64,000 bases of DNA, from positions 2,232,001-2,296,000 of the forward strand of contig NZ_AP022314.1 of the NCBI RefSeq assembly GCF_009936235.1. The letters are read 5' to 3'. Shown here in pieces: positions 1-11,614 of this stretch. The notes beneath the pieces are model-generated. The model was not told the DNA's origin and ran no database searches. It worked only from the letters and a program-made list of their open reading frames with translations. Numbering within the stretch: position 1 is the stretch's first letter; every line of letters starts with the position of its first letter. The translations under genes were made by a program, and so were the position numbers. Source of the DNA: Mycobacterium xenopi. Its GTDB lineage: Bacteria > Actinomycetota > Actinomycetes > Mycobacteriales > Mycobacteriaceae.

Positions 1-1658
<1,658 letters not shown>

Positions 1659-3562
1659 CTGCCAGTCGTTTACGGCCTGTTCGGCCGCCGCCCGCGCCGA
1701 GCGGGCGGCCGCCGCCCACGCCGCCCACGGTCCGGCCGACCGCAGCGGCGAGGCCCAGCCCGCCGCGTCGTCGGCGCCGTGGCAGCACACGACGCGCACG
1801 CCCGGTGCCGCCAGCCAGCGCGCTATCAGTGCCGTTTCCTCGACCAGCGCGCCGCCCAACGGTGCAGCGGTCGGCACGATCGCCTGGGCGCCGGCCCGGA
1901 TGGCCTCGACGACCGGCATCGGCGGCACCCCGCGGGCAGCGCAGCCCGCCGCAGCGAGTTGGCCATGGCGGATCACGGCGAGCTGCCAGCCGCCGCGCCC
2001 GTCGGGCGCGGCGGCCACCAGCTCCGGCAGCGCGGCCAGCGCCCGCAGGCGCTGGCCGCGCCACAGTGCGTCGATCGCGGTGGCGGTGCGGTCGCGCAGC
2101 CTCGCGGCGCTTTCGTAGCGACGCCGCTCGGCCAGTGCGGCGACCTGTTCGACGGCCGCGGCCAGCGCGCTGTTGTCCGAGCCGTCGATCAGGTCGGCGG
2201 CGCGACGGGCCGCCGGGGCGTACTGCTCGGCAGTGATGTCGCGGCCGGCCGGGCACGGCGACACCTCACGCCGCGGGCAGGCCGGTCCGTGCCGCGCGGA
2301 GCGCGCGAGGCGGCGGGTGCAGGTGCGGATCCCGGTGAACCGTGCCAGCAGGGCGGCGGTGTCGGCGGCGTCGGCGCGGGACCGAAACGGGCCCACCGCG
2401 CGGTCGTCGCGGGGGCCCGCACCACCGACAGCCGCGGGAACGCCTCGTCGGTCAATACCACCCACCACCAGCGGTGCGGGAACCGTGAGCGGCGGTTGTA
2501 GGGCGGGGCATGCGCGGCCAGCAGCCGCAGCTCACGCACGCCGGCTTCCAGCGCGTGCGCGCACTCGACATGGTCGATGCGGCCGGCCAGCGCGACCAGC
2601 TCCCTGGTCCGTGCACGCCGGTCCGCGCCGTTGAAGTACTGAATCACCCTGCGGCGCAAGTCGATTGCCGTGCCAACGTAGAGGACCTCGCCGGAAGGTG
2701 CCCGAAACAGGTAGACCCCGGGCCGGTGCGGCAAATCCTCGGCGAGGGTGCGTTTGCTGCGTTGAGCCGGGGTGAGGCCGGGCAGATACGCGCGCAGGTC
2801 GGCGTAGGTGTGCACACCCTGGTTGCCGACCCGCTCGAGCAGCGCATGCAACACCTCGACGGTGGCGCGGGCGTCGGCGAGGGCGCGGTGCGTGGGCTGG
2901 CTGGCGACGGCGAACAGCCGCGCCAGCGCGGCAAGCTGCACGCTGGGTGCTTCCTCGCGGCTGAGCACCCGGCGCGCCAGCCCCACCGTGCACAGCACCG
3001 GCGGCCGCGGCCAGGGGATGTGTAAGCGCTCGGCGGCGGCACGCAGGAACGCCAGGTCGAAGCGGGCATTGTGGGCCACCAGCACCGCGCCGCGGGCGAA
3101 GTCGAAAAACATCGGCAGCACCGCGCCGATCGTGGGCGCGTCGCACACCATGGCCGTGGTGATGCCGGTGAGCCGCACGATCTGCGGCGGGATGTCGCGC
3201 TGCGGGTCGACCAGCGTGGCGAACTCGCCCAGCACCGCGCCACCGCGGACCTTCACCGCTCCGATCTCGGTGATCGCGTCGGCCGCTGTCTCCGCGGCAC
3301 CGGTCGCACGTCCCCCCGTGGTCTCCAGGTCGACCACGACGAACGTTGTCTCGCGCAACGGCACCTCGGCGGCCGGATCCAGCTCGGCGAAGCTCAGCTG
3401 CGTGGCACCCACAGTTGCGCACGTTAGGCACCGGCACCGACGTTTACCGGTTCCCGCGCCGGCACCGCCGCCACCGCGGCCCGCTCGTCACCAAGAAATG
3501 TCGGTGCCCGCGTTTAGCGTGCAGGTAGCCGCGGGCGCACAGACTCGAAAGGACCGACTGTC

Positions 3563-3835
3563 ATGGCCCAAACCAGCAGAATCAGCCACATAACCAGCGC
3601 GCCACCGGAACAGTCCGGACCGGTCGTCATCGACTGCGACGCGTGCGCGGTCCGCGGCCGCGGATGCCGCGACTGCGTCGTCAGCGTGTTGTTGGGTGTG
3701 CCGGAAACGCTGCTCGCCGACGAGCGCGCCGCGTTGGAGGTGCTCGCCGACGCCGGCCTGGCACCCAGGCTGCGGTTGGTGCCGGTTCAGCGGGACTTCG
3801 GGGGCCGCCGCGACGAGGGTCCGAAATCTTGCTGA
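3563..3835 (+). CDS. Small conserved cysteine-rich mycobacterial protein
   Basis: A 90-residue protein from ATG 3563, well spaced after GAAAGGA. It carries CDACAVRGRGCRDC (residues 26-39), two CxxC pairs that look able to bind a metal, followed by a short helical region. Small proteins of this type sit next to ripC in mycobacteria. No function is established and I assign none. It is codirectional with ripC, 105 nt upstream, and divergent from the nuclease gene. Confidence 0.75.
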   Translation: MAQTSRISHITSAPPEQSGPVVIDCDACAVRGRGCRDCVVSVLLGVPETLLADERAALEVLADAGLAPRLRLVPVQRDFGGRRDEGPKSC

Positions 3836-3940
3836 TTTCTTAATGTTCCGTTGTTGGCCAATGCCTATACCATTTCGTAACCTGTCTGAGACCTAAAGCA
3901 GACTCGACGTTCTCGTCGACGGGTTAAAGGATGCGAAATT

Positions 3941-5083
3941 TTGGGGTCGGGGCTCGACGGTAGACGCTGGGGTACATGCGGTATCAAGCGCTCCGCCGTC
4001 GGCGTGATAGCCGGCTTCGTCGCCCTCTCCGGTGCTCTCTCCGCTAATGTGCTGGCTGACCCTTCAGATGACGCGCTAGCGAAGCTCAATGAACTGTCGC
4101 GCCAGGCCGAGCAGACCACTGAGGCCATGCACAGCGCCCAGCTCGACCTGAACGAAAAGCTGGCTGCGCAGCGCGCTGCCGAGAAAAAGCACGCCGACGC
4201 TCAGGCCGACCTGGAGGCTGCGAAGGCACGACTGGCAACCTTTCAGGCGTCTGTCAACAAGTTTGCTGCCGCGATGTATATGGGTGGTCGCACCGACGGC
4301 ATGGAGGCCATCCTGACCGCCGAGTCGCCGCAGCAGCTGATCAGCAAGCTGGCCGTGCAGCGGGTGATATCGACCGAGATGGCGACCCAGATGGCGAGCT
4401 ATCGGGCGGCCGGAGAGGCTGCCGCTAAGGCCGAACAGGCATCGGCCAAATCGGCGGCCGACGCCAAGACCGCCGCCGAGCAGGCCGCCGCGGTGCGGGC
4501 CAGCCTGCAATCCAAGCAGAGTCGGCTGCAGCTGCAGATCGCCGTCGTCAAGTCGCAGTATCAGTCGCTGACCCCGGGGCAGCGCGCCGCGCTGGCCGAT
4601 CCCGGGCCGGCCCCGCCGCCGACGGCATTGGCCGCCGCCACCGCACCGCAGGCATTGGCACCGGGTGGTTCGCCGGCCGGCGGGGCAGCCGGAGCAGGCG
4701 TGCCCGACGCGTTACCGCCGGGCGGTTCCGGCGAGGGCGCGGCGGCGATCGCGGTGCAGGCGGCCCTCACCCAGGTCGGCCAGCCCTACGCGTGGGGTGG
4801 CGCCGCGCCCGGCGGGTTCGACTGCTCCGGCCTGGTGATGTGGGCGTTCCAGCAGGCCGGCATCCCGCTGCCGCACTCCAGCCAGGCACTGGCGCACGGC
4901 GGGCAGCCGGTCGCGCTGTCGGACCTGCAGCCCGGTGACGTGCTGACCTTCTACTCCGACGCGTCCCATGCCGGCATATACATCGGCGACGGCCTGATGG
5001 TCCATTCGTCGACCTATGGCCAGCCGGTACGGGTGGTCCCCATGACCTCGTCCGGCCCCATCTACAACGCGCGCCGCTACTGA
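3941..5083 (+). CDS. ripC: NlpC/P60 peptidoglycan endopeptidase RipC
   Basis: Secreted D,L-endopeptidase that cleaves peptidoglycan stem peptides during cell separation. Residues about 15-40 form a signal peptide (cut near NVLADPSDD). Residues about 42-215 are a long coiled coil (LNELSRQAEQTTEAMHSAQ onward), followed by an Ala/Pro/Gly linker and the NlpC/P60 domain from about 270. The catalytic Cys is in FDCSGLV and the His in DASHAGIYIG. The C-terminus is almost identical to M. tuberculosis Rv2190c. The start is uncertain: TTG at 3941 is the first start codon in frame, and no good ribosome-binding site is visible. In mycobacteria the coiled coil is the region controlled by FtsEX. Confidence 0.93.
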   Translation: MGSGLDGRRWGTCGIKRSAVGVIAGFVALSGALSANVLADPSDDALAKLNELSRQAEQTTEAMHSAQLDLNEKLAAQRAAEKKHADAQADLEAAKARLATFQASVNKFAAAMYMGGRTDGMEAILTAESPQQLISKLAVQRVISTEMATQMASYRAAGEAAAKAEQASAKSAADAKTAAEQAAAVRASLQSKQSRLQLQIAVVKSQYQSLTPGQRAALADPGPAPPPTALAAATAPQALAPGGSPAGGAAGAGVPDALPPGGSGEGAAAIAVQAALTQVGQPYAWGGAAPGGFDCSGLVMWAFQQAGIPLPHSSQALAHGGQPVALSDLQPGDVLTFYSDASHAGIYIGDGLMVHSSTYGQPVRVVPMTSSGPIYNARRY

Positions 5084-5949
5084 AAATCCTGAGCGCTCTG
5101 GCCTGGTCGTTTCGCCACCGGTGGCAGCCGGCGTTACTGGCGAGCGCACTTGTCGTCGAACTGAGCCTGTCGGCAACGGTGGTGGCCACCCCCCGCGACC
5201 ACCCGGCGTCCGCCACAGCCGGGGACACCGTCTCGACGCTCGTCGTCGCGGGCGAGCGCACGGTGCGACTCGTCGCCCGTGGCGGTTCGAACACCGACCG
5301 GCTTTTGAGCCGCGTCGCGGCTGGCATCGGCGCGGCCGTCGACGCCGTGGAGGCGTTTTGGGGAAAGCAGTGGACGCGTGAAATCACCGTCGTGGCAACC
5401 GGTTCGCAGCGGGAGTTTGTCGCCGCAGCCGGCGCCGGGACCGGGTCGCAATGGGCTGATATCGCGGCGGTCACCGTTGCCGACCGGGTTGACCCCGATC
5501 ACCGGGTCGCGGTCGGCCAGCGCATCGTGTTCGCGCCCGGCGCCGCCGCGATGAGCGACGCGGCGTTGCGAATCGTATTGCGCCACGAGCTTTTCCACTA
5601 CGCGGCGCGCGCCGACACGGCGCTTGACGCGCCGCGCTGGCTCACCGAGGGGGTGGCCGACTTCGTTGCGCGGCCACCGACGTCGGCGGCGGGGGCTGCG
5701 GCACTGGCCACGACGTTGCCGTCGGACGCCGACCTCGACGCACCCGGGCCACAGCGCTCGCTGGCCTATGACAGGGCGTGGTGGTTCACCCGCTTCGTGG
5801 CCGACGCATATGGGGCGGCGACGCTGCGTCGGCTCTATGTCGCTGCCGGCGGCGCTGGACATGTCGACGCCGTCGCCGCGATGCGCACGGTGCTGCGCGG
5901 TGACCCCGCCGACCTGCTTGCGCGCTGGCAGCGGTGGCTTACCGGCTAG
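5080..5949 (+). CDS. Secreted HExxH-type peptidase-like protein (Rv2189c-like)
   Basis: A 257-residue secreted or membrane-anchored protein if read from residue 1 of the matching frame; 289 if started at CTG 5080. The body has RHELFHYAAR (an HExxH zinc motif) and downstream WLTEGVADF, a gluzincin-type third ligand, so it is probably a zinc metallopeptidase. The conserved N-terminal hydrophobic leader lies upstream of the first standard start (GTG 5176/5179). The only start-like codon in frame there is CTG 5080, which overlaps the ripC stop as CTGA. The substrate is unknown; the neighbours ripC and pimB' suggest a cell-envelope role. Confidence 0.72.
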   Translation: MKILSALAWSFRHRWQPALLASALVVELSLSATVVATPRDHPASATAGDTVSTLVVAGERTVRLVARGGSNTDRLLSRVAAGIGAAVDAVEAFWGKQWTREITVVATGSQREFVAAAGAGTGSQWADIAAVTVADRVDPDHRVAVGQRIVFAPGAAAMSDAALRIVLRHELFHYAARADTALDAPRWLTEGVADFVARPPTSAAGAAALATTLPSDADLDAPGPQRSLAYDRAWWFTRFVADAYGAATLRRLYVAAGGAGHVDAVAAMRTVLRGDPADLLARWQRWLTG

Positions 5950-5958
5950 CCTTTCCCG

Positions 5959-7095
5959 GTGGCCCGGGTCTTGCTGGTGACCAACGATTTTCCGCCGCGG
6001 CGTGGCGGCATTCAGTCCTACCTGGAGGAGCTCGTGCGCAGGATCGTCGGCACCGGGTCGCACGCGGTGACGGTGTATGCGCCCCAGTGGAAAGGCGCCG
6101 ACGCCTTCGACGCAGGGGCGACCGGCTATCGGGTGGTGCGTCATCCGGGCACGTTGATGCTGCCCGGACCGGCCGTCGATACCCGCATGCGCCGGCTGAT
6201 CGCCGAGCACGACATCGACACCGTGTGGTTCGGCGCGGCGGCGCCGCTAGCGCTGCTGGCGGATCGGGCTCGGCAGGCCGGGGCGACTCGGGTGCTGGCC
6301 AGCACCCACGGGCATGAGGTGGGCTGGTCGATGCTGCCGGTGGCCCGCTCGGTGTTGCGGCGCATCGGCGACAGTACCGACGTCGTCACGTACGTCAGCC
6401 GCTACACGCGCGCCCGGTTCGCCTCGGCGTTCGGGCCCACGGCCGCACTGGAATACCTGCCGCCCGGGGTGGACACCGACCGGTTCCGGCCCGACCCGGC
6501 CAGTCGTGCCAGACTGCGGGCCCGCTACGGTCTGGGCCGACGGCCCACGGTGGTATGCCTGTCGCGGCTGGTCCCGCGCAAGGGTCAGGACGTCCTGATC
6601 CGGGCGCTGCCGTCGATCCGCCGGCGGGTCGACGGCGCGGCGCTGGTCATCGTCGGCGGCGGTCCCTACCTGTCCGCGCTGCGGCGTCTGGCCCAGCGCT
6701 ACCGGGTGACCGAGCACGTGGTCTTCACCGGCGCAGTATCGGGCGCCGAGCTACCCGCGCATCATGCGATGGCGGACGTGTTCGCGATGCCCTGCCGCAC
6801 CCGCGGCGCCGGGCTGGACGTCGAAGGGCTGGGCATCGTGTTCCTGGAAGCGTCCGCGACCGGCGTGCCGGTGGTTGCCGGGTGCTCGGGTGGAGCGCCG
6901 GAGACGGTGCAGCACAACACAACTGGGCTCATTGTCGACGGTCGGTCGGTGGATAAGGTTGCCGATGCGGTTGGTGGGCTCCTGGCCGATCCGGGTCGGG
7001 CGGCCGTGATGGGCGCTGCCGGGCGGGACTGGGTGACGGCCAACTGGCGATGGGACACGCTGGCTGCCCGCATGGCCGCGCTGTTGGCGGGCTAA
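5959..7095 (+). CDS. pimB: GDP-mannose-dependent mannosyltransferase PimB'
   Basis: GT4-family enzyme that adds the second mannose to PIM1 to give PIM2 on the inner face of the membrane, the entry point to lipomannan and lipoarabinomannan. The 378-residue protein has the N-terminal GT-B glycine loop (PPRRGGIQSY, about 11-20) and the nucleotide-binding C-terminal half with RLVPRKGQD and the EGLGIVFLEA EX7E motif. Start is GTG at 5959, ten bases after the previous stop. It corresponds to Rv2188c and is convergent with fadD15. Confidence 0.95.
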   Translation: MARVLLVTNDFPPRRGGIQSYLEELVRRIVGTGSHAVTVYAPQWKGADAFDAGATGYRVVRHPGTLMLPGPAVDTRMRRLIAEHDIDTVWFGAAAPLALLADRARQAGATRVLASTHGHEVGWSMLPVARSVLRRIGDSTDVVTYVSRYTRARFASAFGPTAALEYLPPGVDTDRFRPDPASRARLRARYGLGRRPTVVCLSRLVPRKGQDVLIRALPSIRRRVDGAALVIVGGGPYLSALRRLAQRYRVTEHVVFTGAVSGAELPAHHAMADVFAMPCRTRGAGLDVEGLGIVFLEASATGVPVVAGCSGGAPETVQHNTTGLIVDGRSVDKVADAVGGLLADPGRAAVMGAAGRDWVTANWRWDTLAARMAALLAG

Positions 7096-7162
7096 ATGAT
7101 GCCGCAGACGCAAAAGCCCTCAAATGCCACCAGTTTTGGGTACCTTGACGCTTCTCGCGGAT

Positions 7163-8962
7163 CTAGGTGGCGTAGATGGCTTCGATGTCGGAGGCGAACT
7201 TCTCCGTCACCACCTTCCGTTTGACCTTCATCGTCGGGGTCAGCTCACCGGTGTCTTCGGTGAAGTCGACCGGCAGAATGCGGAACTTGCGGATCGACTC
7301 GGCATGCGAGACAGCCAAATTGGCTTGTTTGACTGCCGCGTCCACCTCGGCGACCAAGTCGGGATCGGTGGCCAGGTCACCCACCGACATGTCAGCGGCC
7401 TTGCTGTTGCGCTGTTTCCAGCCCTCGAACGCCTCAGAGTCGATGGTGATCAACGCCCCGACGAACGGCCTGGCGTCGCCGACGACCATCGCCTGGCTGA
7501 TCAACGGATGAGCCCGCAACTGGTCCTCAAGTATCGCGGGGGCGACATTCTTACCGCCCCCGGTGACGATGATCTCCTTCTTGCGGCCGGTGATGGTCAA
7601 AAAGCCGTCTTCGTCGACGGCGCCGAGGTCGCCGGTTTTGAACCAGCCGTCGGTGAATGATTCTGCGGTGGCTTGCTCGTTGTGCCAGTAGCCGCCGAAC
7701 ACGACGCCGCCGCGAACCAGCAGCTCGTTGTCGTCGGCGATGCGCATACTGTTGCCGGGCAACAGTTTTCCGACGGTACCGATCTTCAAGTCGCCCACCC
7801 GGTTAACGGTGATGGCCGCACTGGTTTCGGTCAATCCATAGCCCTCGTAGACCGTCAGGCCGACCCCACGATAGAAGTGGCCCAGCCGGGCGCCCAATGG
7901 GGCGCCGCCCGAGATGGACGCCCGACAGTCGCCGCCCAGCGCCGCACGCAACTTGTGATACACCAGCCGATCGAATACCGCATGTTTGGCCCGTAGCAGC
8001 AGGCCCGCTCCGCCGCGGTCCTGGGCCTCACTCCAGTCGATGGCAGTCTGAGCGGCGATGTCGAAAATCCGTCCCTTGCCTTCGTTGGCGGCATTTTGTG
8101 CAGCGGTGTTGTACACCTTCTCGAAGACCCGCGGCACCGAGACCACGATCGTCGGTTTGAACACCCCGAACATCGGCACGAGATTCTTGATGTCGCTGGT
8201 AAAACCGACCGTGACCTTATTGACGAACGCGGCCATCGTGATGGCACGGGCGAGCACGTGAGCCAGGGGCAAAAAGACCAGCAGCCGCTCGCCCTTGGTC
8301 AGCAGTGTGGGCAGGACTTCTTTGGCGCCGCGGGTCTCATAGACGAGGTTGGAATGGGTGAGTTGGCAACCCTTGGGCCGCCCAGTAGTTCCTGAGGTGT
8401 AGATCAGCGTCGCCGGGTCGGCGCTGCGCAACGCCGCGACCCGACTGGAAACTTCATCAGGGTCGACCGAGGCGCCTTCCTCCGCGAGTTGGTCGAGCGC
8501 CTTGCGGCCCGAGCCGTCGATGTGCAGCACCCGACGCAATGCCGGCAGCTGTCCGGTGAGCTCGGTGACCATCGCTGCGTGCGCGTCGGTTTCCGCGAAG
8601 GCCAGCACTGCCTCGGAGTCCTGCAGCACCCAGCGCACCTGCTCGGCCGACGACGTTTCATAGATCGGAACGGTGACAGCGCCGACGGACAGGATCGCGA
8701 AATCAAGGATCGCCCACTCGTAGCGGGTGGCCGAAAAGATGGCTACCCGATCGCCAGGCTTCACTCCTAGTGCTATCAAACCGCTCGCAGCAGAACGGAT
8801 TTGGGTTGCGACAGCGGAACAGGTGACATCTGTCCAAGCGCCGTCGACCAGCCGCTGGAAGATTACGTAATCGGGGTCGTCACGCTCGTGTTCAAAGATT
8901 GACGCCACGATGCTGTCGTGTTCGCCGACGGTAAATGGGGCGGGAACACTGAACTCACGCAC
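7163..8962 (-). CDS. fadD15: Long-chain fatty-acid CoA ligase FadD15
   Basis: Activates fatty acids to acyl-CoA through an acyl-adenylate. The protein of about 599 residues has the AMP-binding P-loop [11 protein letters not shown], the [10 protein letters not shown] motif, the TGD motif (GWFKTGDLG) and the C-terminal catalytic lysine region ([11 protein letters not shown]). GTG 8962 gives the conserved N-terminus [10 protein letters not shown]. An ATG at 9004 would add 14 poorly conserved residues. The 55-bp tandem repeat begins just upstream and lies in its promoter region. Confidence 0.95.
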   Translation of the reverse strand: MREFSVPAPFTVGEHDSIVASIFEHERDDPDYVIFQRLVDGAWTDVTCSAVATQIRSAASGLIALGVKPGDRVAIFSATRYEWAILDFAILSVGAVTVPIYETSSAEQVRWVLQDSEAVLAFAETDAHAAMVTELTGQLPALRRVLHIDGSGRKALDQLAEEGASVDPDEVSSRVAALRSADPATLIYTSGTTGRPKGCQLTHSNLVYETRGAKEVLPTLLTKGERLLVFLPLAHVLARAITMAAFVNKVTVGFTSDIKNLVPMFGVFKPTIVVSVPRVFEKVYNTAAQNAANEGKGRIFDIAAQTAIDWSEAQDRGGAGLLLRAKHAVFDRLVYHKLRAALGGDCRASISGGAPLGARLGHFYRGVGLTVYEGYGLTETSAAITVNRVGDLKIGTVGKLLPGNSMRIADDNELLVRGGVVFGGYWHNEQATAESFTDGWFKTGDLGAVDEDGFLTITGRKKEIIVTGGGKNVAPAILEDQLRAHPLISQAMVVGDARPFVGALITIDSEAFEGWKQRNSKAADMSVGDLATDPDLVAEVDAAVKQANLAVSHAESIRKFRILPVDFTEDTGELTPTMKVKRKVVTEKFASDIEAIYAT

Positions 8963-9025
8963 TCTTTTGACCTCGCTTTGACCTCGCATGACGTGTCCGG
9001 CCACGCCGGTTCGATGCCACCCAGC

Positions 9026-9293
9026 CTAGTGGCGATCGCAAGCGCGGCGGAGCCGGGCGCGGCGGGTCGCCACCGTAGGTCTAGTGGCGATCGCAAGCGC
9101 GGCGGAGCCGGGCGCGGCGGGTCGCCACCGTAGGTCTAGTGGCGATCGCAAGCGCGGCGGAGCCGGGCGCGGCGGGTCGCCACCGTAGGTCTAGTGGCGA
9201 TCGCAAGCGCGGCGGAGCCGGGCGCGGCGGGTCGCCACTGTAGGTCTAGTGGCGATCGCAAGCGCGGCGGAGCCGGGCGCGGCGGGTCGCCAC
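9026..9293. repeat. 55-bp tandem repeat, about 4.9 copies (MIRU/VNTR-like)
   Basis: Units start with ctagt at 9026, 9081, 9136, 9191 and 9246, an exact 55-bp period. The last copy stops after 48 bases. Copies are nearly identical; I see one changed base (cactg for caccg) in the fourth. Each unit contains complementary arms GTGGCGA and TCGCCAC about 30 nt apart, so each can form a hairpin. The array fills the space between divergent fadD15 and an SRPBCC gene. Confidence 0.95.
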
Positions 9294-9375
9294 ATGCACA
9301 ACCGCATGCGACGCGGAACGCCGTGCGTGCGCAGCCCAGGTCTGGTGGGCGTCGGCGCTGCTGTGTGAAGCTGGA

Positions 9376-9768
9376 ATGGTGCACAGCATCCAAGTCGCCG
9401 ACGAGACGTTTGTGGCTGCCGAGGCCGCACGGGTCGGGCGCGCGATCGCCGATCCGGCCAGCTGGCGGCGTTGGTGGCCTGACTTGCGTCTGGAGGTCGT
9501 TGAGGATCGTGGCGACAAAGGAATCAGATGGGCAGTGACCGGGGCGCTCAGCGGCACGATGGAGATCTGGCTAGAACCGTCGCTGGACGGGGTGTTGCTG
9601 CATTATTTCCTGCATGCTGAGCCCTCGGGTGTCTCTGCCTGGCAATTGGCTCGGATGAACCTGGCCCGTATGACCCACCGCAGGCGGGTCGCCGGCAAGA
9701 AGATGGCCTTTGAAGTAAAGGCCGCCGTAGAGCGGTCCCGGCCCATCGGGGTTTCTCCGGTGGCTTAG
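9376..9768 (+). CDS. SRPBCC/polyketide-cyclase-like protein (Rv2186c-like)
   Basis: A 130-residue cytosolic protein with the START/Bet v1 pattern: an N-terminal beta strand (IQVADETFVAAEA), a WRRWWPDL helix segment, alternating strands, and a long C-terminal helix (QLARMNLARMTHRR...). No catalytic residues are evident; the family usually binds a hydrophobic ligand. ATG 9376 is the likely start. It leads a run of same-strand genes (a second SRPBCC protein, an ATPase, a small Cys protein, an acyltransferase) kept together in mycobacteria, suggesting a shared lipid-related task. Function unknown. Confidence 0.8.
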   Translation: MVHSIQVADETFVAAEAARVGRAIADPASWRRWWPDLRLEVVEDRGDKGIRWAVTGALSGTMEIWLEPSLDGVLLHYFLHAEPSGVSAWQLARMNLARMTHRRRVAGKKMAFEVKAAVERSRPIGVSPVA

Positions 9769-9876
9769 CCCGGTCGTAGTCGCGGGAGTACCGTTTCTGC
9801 CGAAGGGGCAGAAGGTCTCCCGCCGGACTGCTGTAGGTGAGGCCCGCGCTCACTGACGGGAGAAGGAAGCAATCAG

Positions 9877-10314
9877 GTGGCGGAGAAGACGACGCAGACC
9901 ATCTACATCGATGCGGATCCACGCACAGTGATGGATGTCATCGCCGACATCGGCTCCTATCCCGAGTGGGTTTCGGAGTACAAAGAGGCCGAAATACTGG
10001 AAACCGACGCCGAGGGCTACCCGAAGGTGGCGCGTTTCGTGATGGATGCGGCCGTGCTCAAAGACACCCTGGTGTTCTCCTACGACTGGCCCAAAGACCG
10101 CGGCTCGGTCCGCTGGTCGCTGGTGTCGAGTTCGCTGCTCAAATCGCTCGACGGCGCATACCGTCTGGCGCCCAACGGATCTGGCACTGATGTCACCTAC
10201 GAGCTCACGGTCGATTTGGCTGTCCCGATGATCGGCTTGCTCAAGCGCAAGGCTGAGCGCAGGCTGACCGATACCGCGTTGAAGGACCTGAAGAAACGAG
10301 TCGAGGCTGAGTGA
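9877..10314 (+). CDS. SRPBCC/polyketide-cyclase family protein (Rv2185c-like)
   Basis: A 145-residue protein with the typical cyclase/dehydrase signature: TIYIDADPRTVMDVIADIGSYPEWV at the N-terminus, alternating strands, and a C-terminal helix (AERRLTDTALKDLKKRVE). GTG 9877 is preceded by GGAGAAGGA. It probably binds a lipid-like ligand; which one is not shown. It ends at the point where the ArsA-like ATPase must begin, indicating coupling. Confidence 0.85.
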   Translation: MAEKTTQTIYIDADPRTVMDVIADIGSYPEWVSEYKEAEILETDAEGYPKVARFVMDAAVLKDTLVFSYDWPKDRGSVRWSLVSSSLLKSLDGAYRLAPNGSGTDVTYELTVDLAVPMIGLLKRKAERRLTDTALKDLKKRVEAE

Positions 10315-11569
10315 GTCTGCAGCGCCTGCCCTGGCCCGAATCAGTCTCTTCGTCGGCAAGGGTGGGGTAGGAAAGTCAACCCTGGCGGCCGCCACCGCTG
10401 TGCGGGACGCCTGCGCCGGTCAGCGGGTACTGGTCGTGTCTACCGACCAAGCGCACTCGCTCGGCGACGTGCTGGGCGTCGCCGTCCCGCCGACGGGTCG
10501 GCGCGAGCCGGTTCGGGTGCTCGCCGATGACGCCGACGTTGGCGGCCGCTTCCTTGACGCGTTGGCACTGGACACGCTGGCGTTGCTGGAGGCCCGTTGG
10601 CGCGATGTGGTTGGCGCGCTGGGTCGGCGGTTTCCGGACTCGGAATTGGGCACCATCGCGCCCGAAGAACTCTCCGCACTTCCGGGCGTCCAGGAAGTGC
10701 TGGGCCTGCACGAGGTGGGCGAACTGGCGGCGGCCGGGCAGTGGGATCACATTGTGGTCGACTGTGCCTCCACCGCCGACGCGTTACGCATGCTCACCCT
10801 GCCCTCCGCGTTCGGGCTGTACGTGGAACGCGCCTGGCCGCGTCATCGCAGGCTTGCGATCACCGCGGGCGACACCCGCTCGGCCGCACTGGTGGAACTG
10901 CTTGAGCGCATCAGCGCCAGCGTTGAGCGGCTCAGCTTGCTGCTGACCGATAGTGACGTGGTCGGTGCGCATCTGGTGCTGACCGCGGAACGTGTGGTGG
11001 CGGCCGAAGCGGTCCGCACACTCGGCTCACTGTCGCTGATGGGTGTGCGCGTCCGTGAGTTGATCGTGAACCAGATTTTGGTGCAAGACGATTCGTACGA
11101 GTACCGCAACTTGCCCGAGCATCCCGCTTTCGCCTGGTACGCCGAGCGCATCAGCGAGCAGCAAGCTGTCCTCGACGAGCTCGACGCCGCTATCGGTGAC
11201 GTGGCGCTGGTACTGGCTCCGCACCTGCCCGGTGAACCGATTGGCCCCAAGGCGCTGGGCGAGTTGCTCGAGAGTGTCCGGCGTCGTGACGGGTCGGCGC
11301 CGCCTGGGCCGTTGCGTCCCACCGTGGACCTCGAATCGGGATCGGGACTGCACTCGGTGTACCGATTGCGGTTAGAGTTGCCCCAACTCGATCCTGGCGC
11401 GCTCACCTTGGGCCGCGTTGACGACGACCTGATCATCGGTGTCGGCGGAATGCGGCGCCGAGTCCGGTTGGCGTCGGTGTTGCGGCGGTGCACGGTGTTG
11501 GACGCCCACCTTCGAGGCAACGAGCTGACGGTGCGGTTTCGGCCCGATCCGGACGTGTGGCCAGCATGA
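10307..11569 (+). CDS. ArsA/MinD-type deviant Walker A ATPase (Rv2184c-like)
   Basis: A P-loop ATPase of about 420 residues in the ArsA/Get3/MinD class. The deviant Walker A FVGKGGVGKST lies within the first 30 residues, followed by VLVVSTDQAHSLGDVLG (switch-type Asp motif) and DHIVVDCA (Walker B). The first standard start in frame is GTG 10400, which would remove the Walker motif, so the true start must be upstream. The only start-like codon there is CTG 10307, overlapping the previous stop. A small sequence error near 10316 is an alternative. Role unknown; its neighbours suggest a task at the membrane. Confidence 0.75.
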   Translation: MSESAAPALARISLFVGKGGVGKSTLAAATAVRDACAGQRVLVVSTDQAHSLGDVLGVAVPPTGRREPVRVLADDADVGGRFLDALALDTLALLEARWRDVVGALGRRFPDSELGTIAPEELSALPGVQEVLGLHEVGELAAAGQWDHIVVDCASTADALRMLTLPSAFGLYVERAWPRHRRLAITAGDTRSAALVELLERISASVERLSLLLTDSDVVGAHLVLTAERVVAAEAVRTLGSLSLMGVRVRELIVNQILVQDDSYEYRNLPEHPAFAWYAERISEQQAVLDELDAAIGDVALVLAPHLPGEPIGPKALGELLESVRRRDGSAPPGPLRPTVDLESGSGLHSVYRLRLELPQLDPGALTLGRVDDDLIIGVGGMRRRVRLASVLRRCTVLDAHLRGNELTVRFRPDPDVWPA

Positions 11570-11614
11570 CCGGTGACGATGCTTAAGCGATGCGAATGGG
11601 GAGGAGCGGCGCTT

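Noticed and set aside
3836..3940. Possible ydaO/c-di-AMP riboswitch before ripC
   Set aside because: Only 105 nt and no recognisable conserved core of that riboswitch.
9026..9293. CRISPR-like array
   Set aside because: Units are contiguous 55-bp repeats with no unique spacers and no cas genes; it is a simple tandem repeat.
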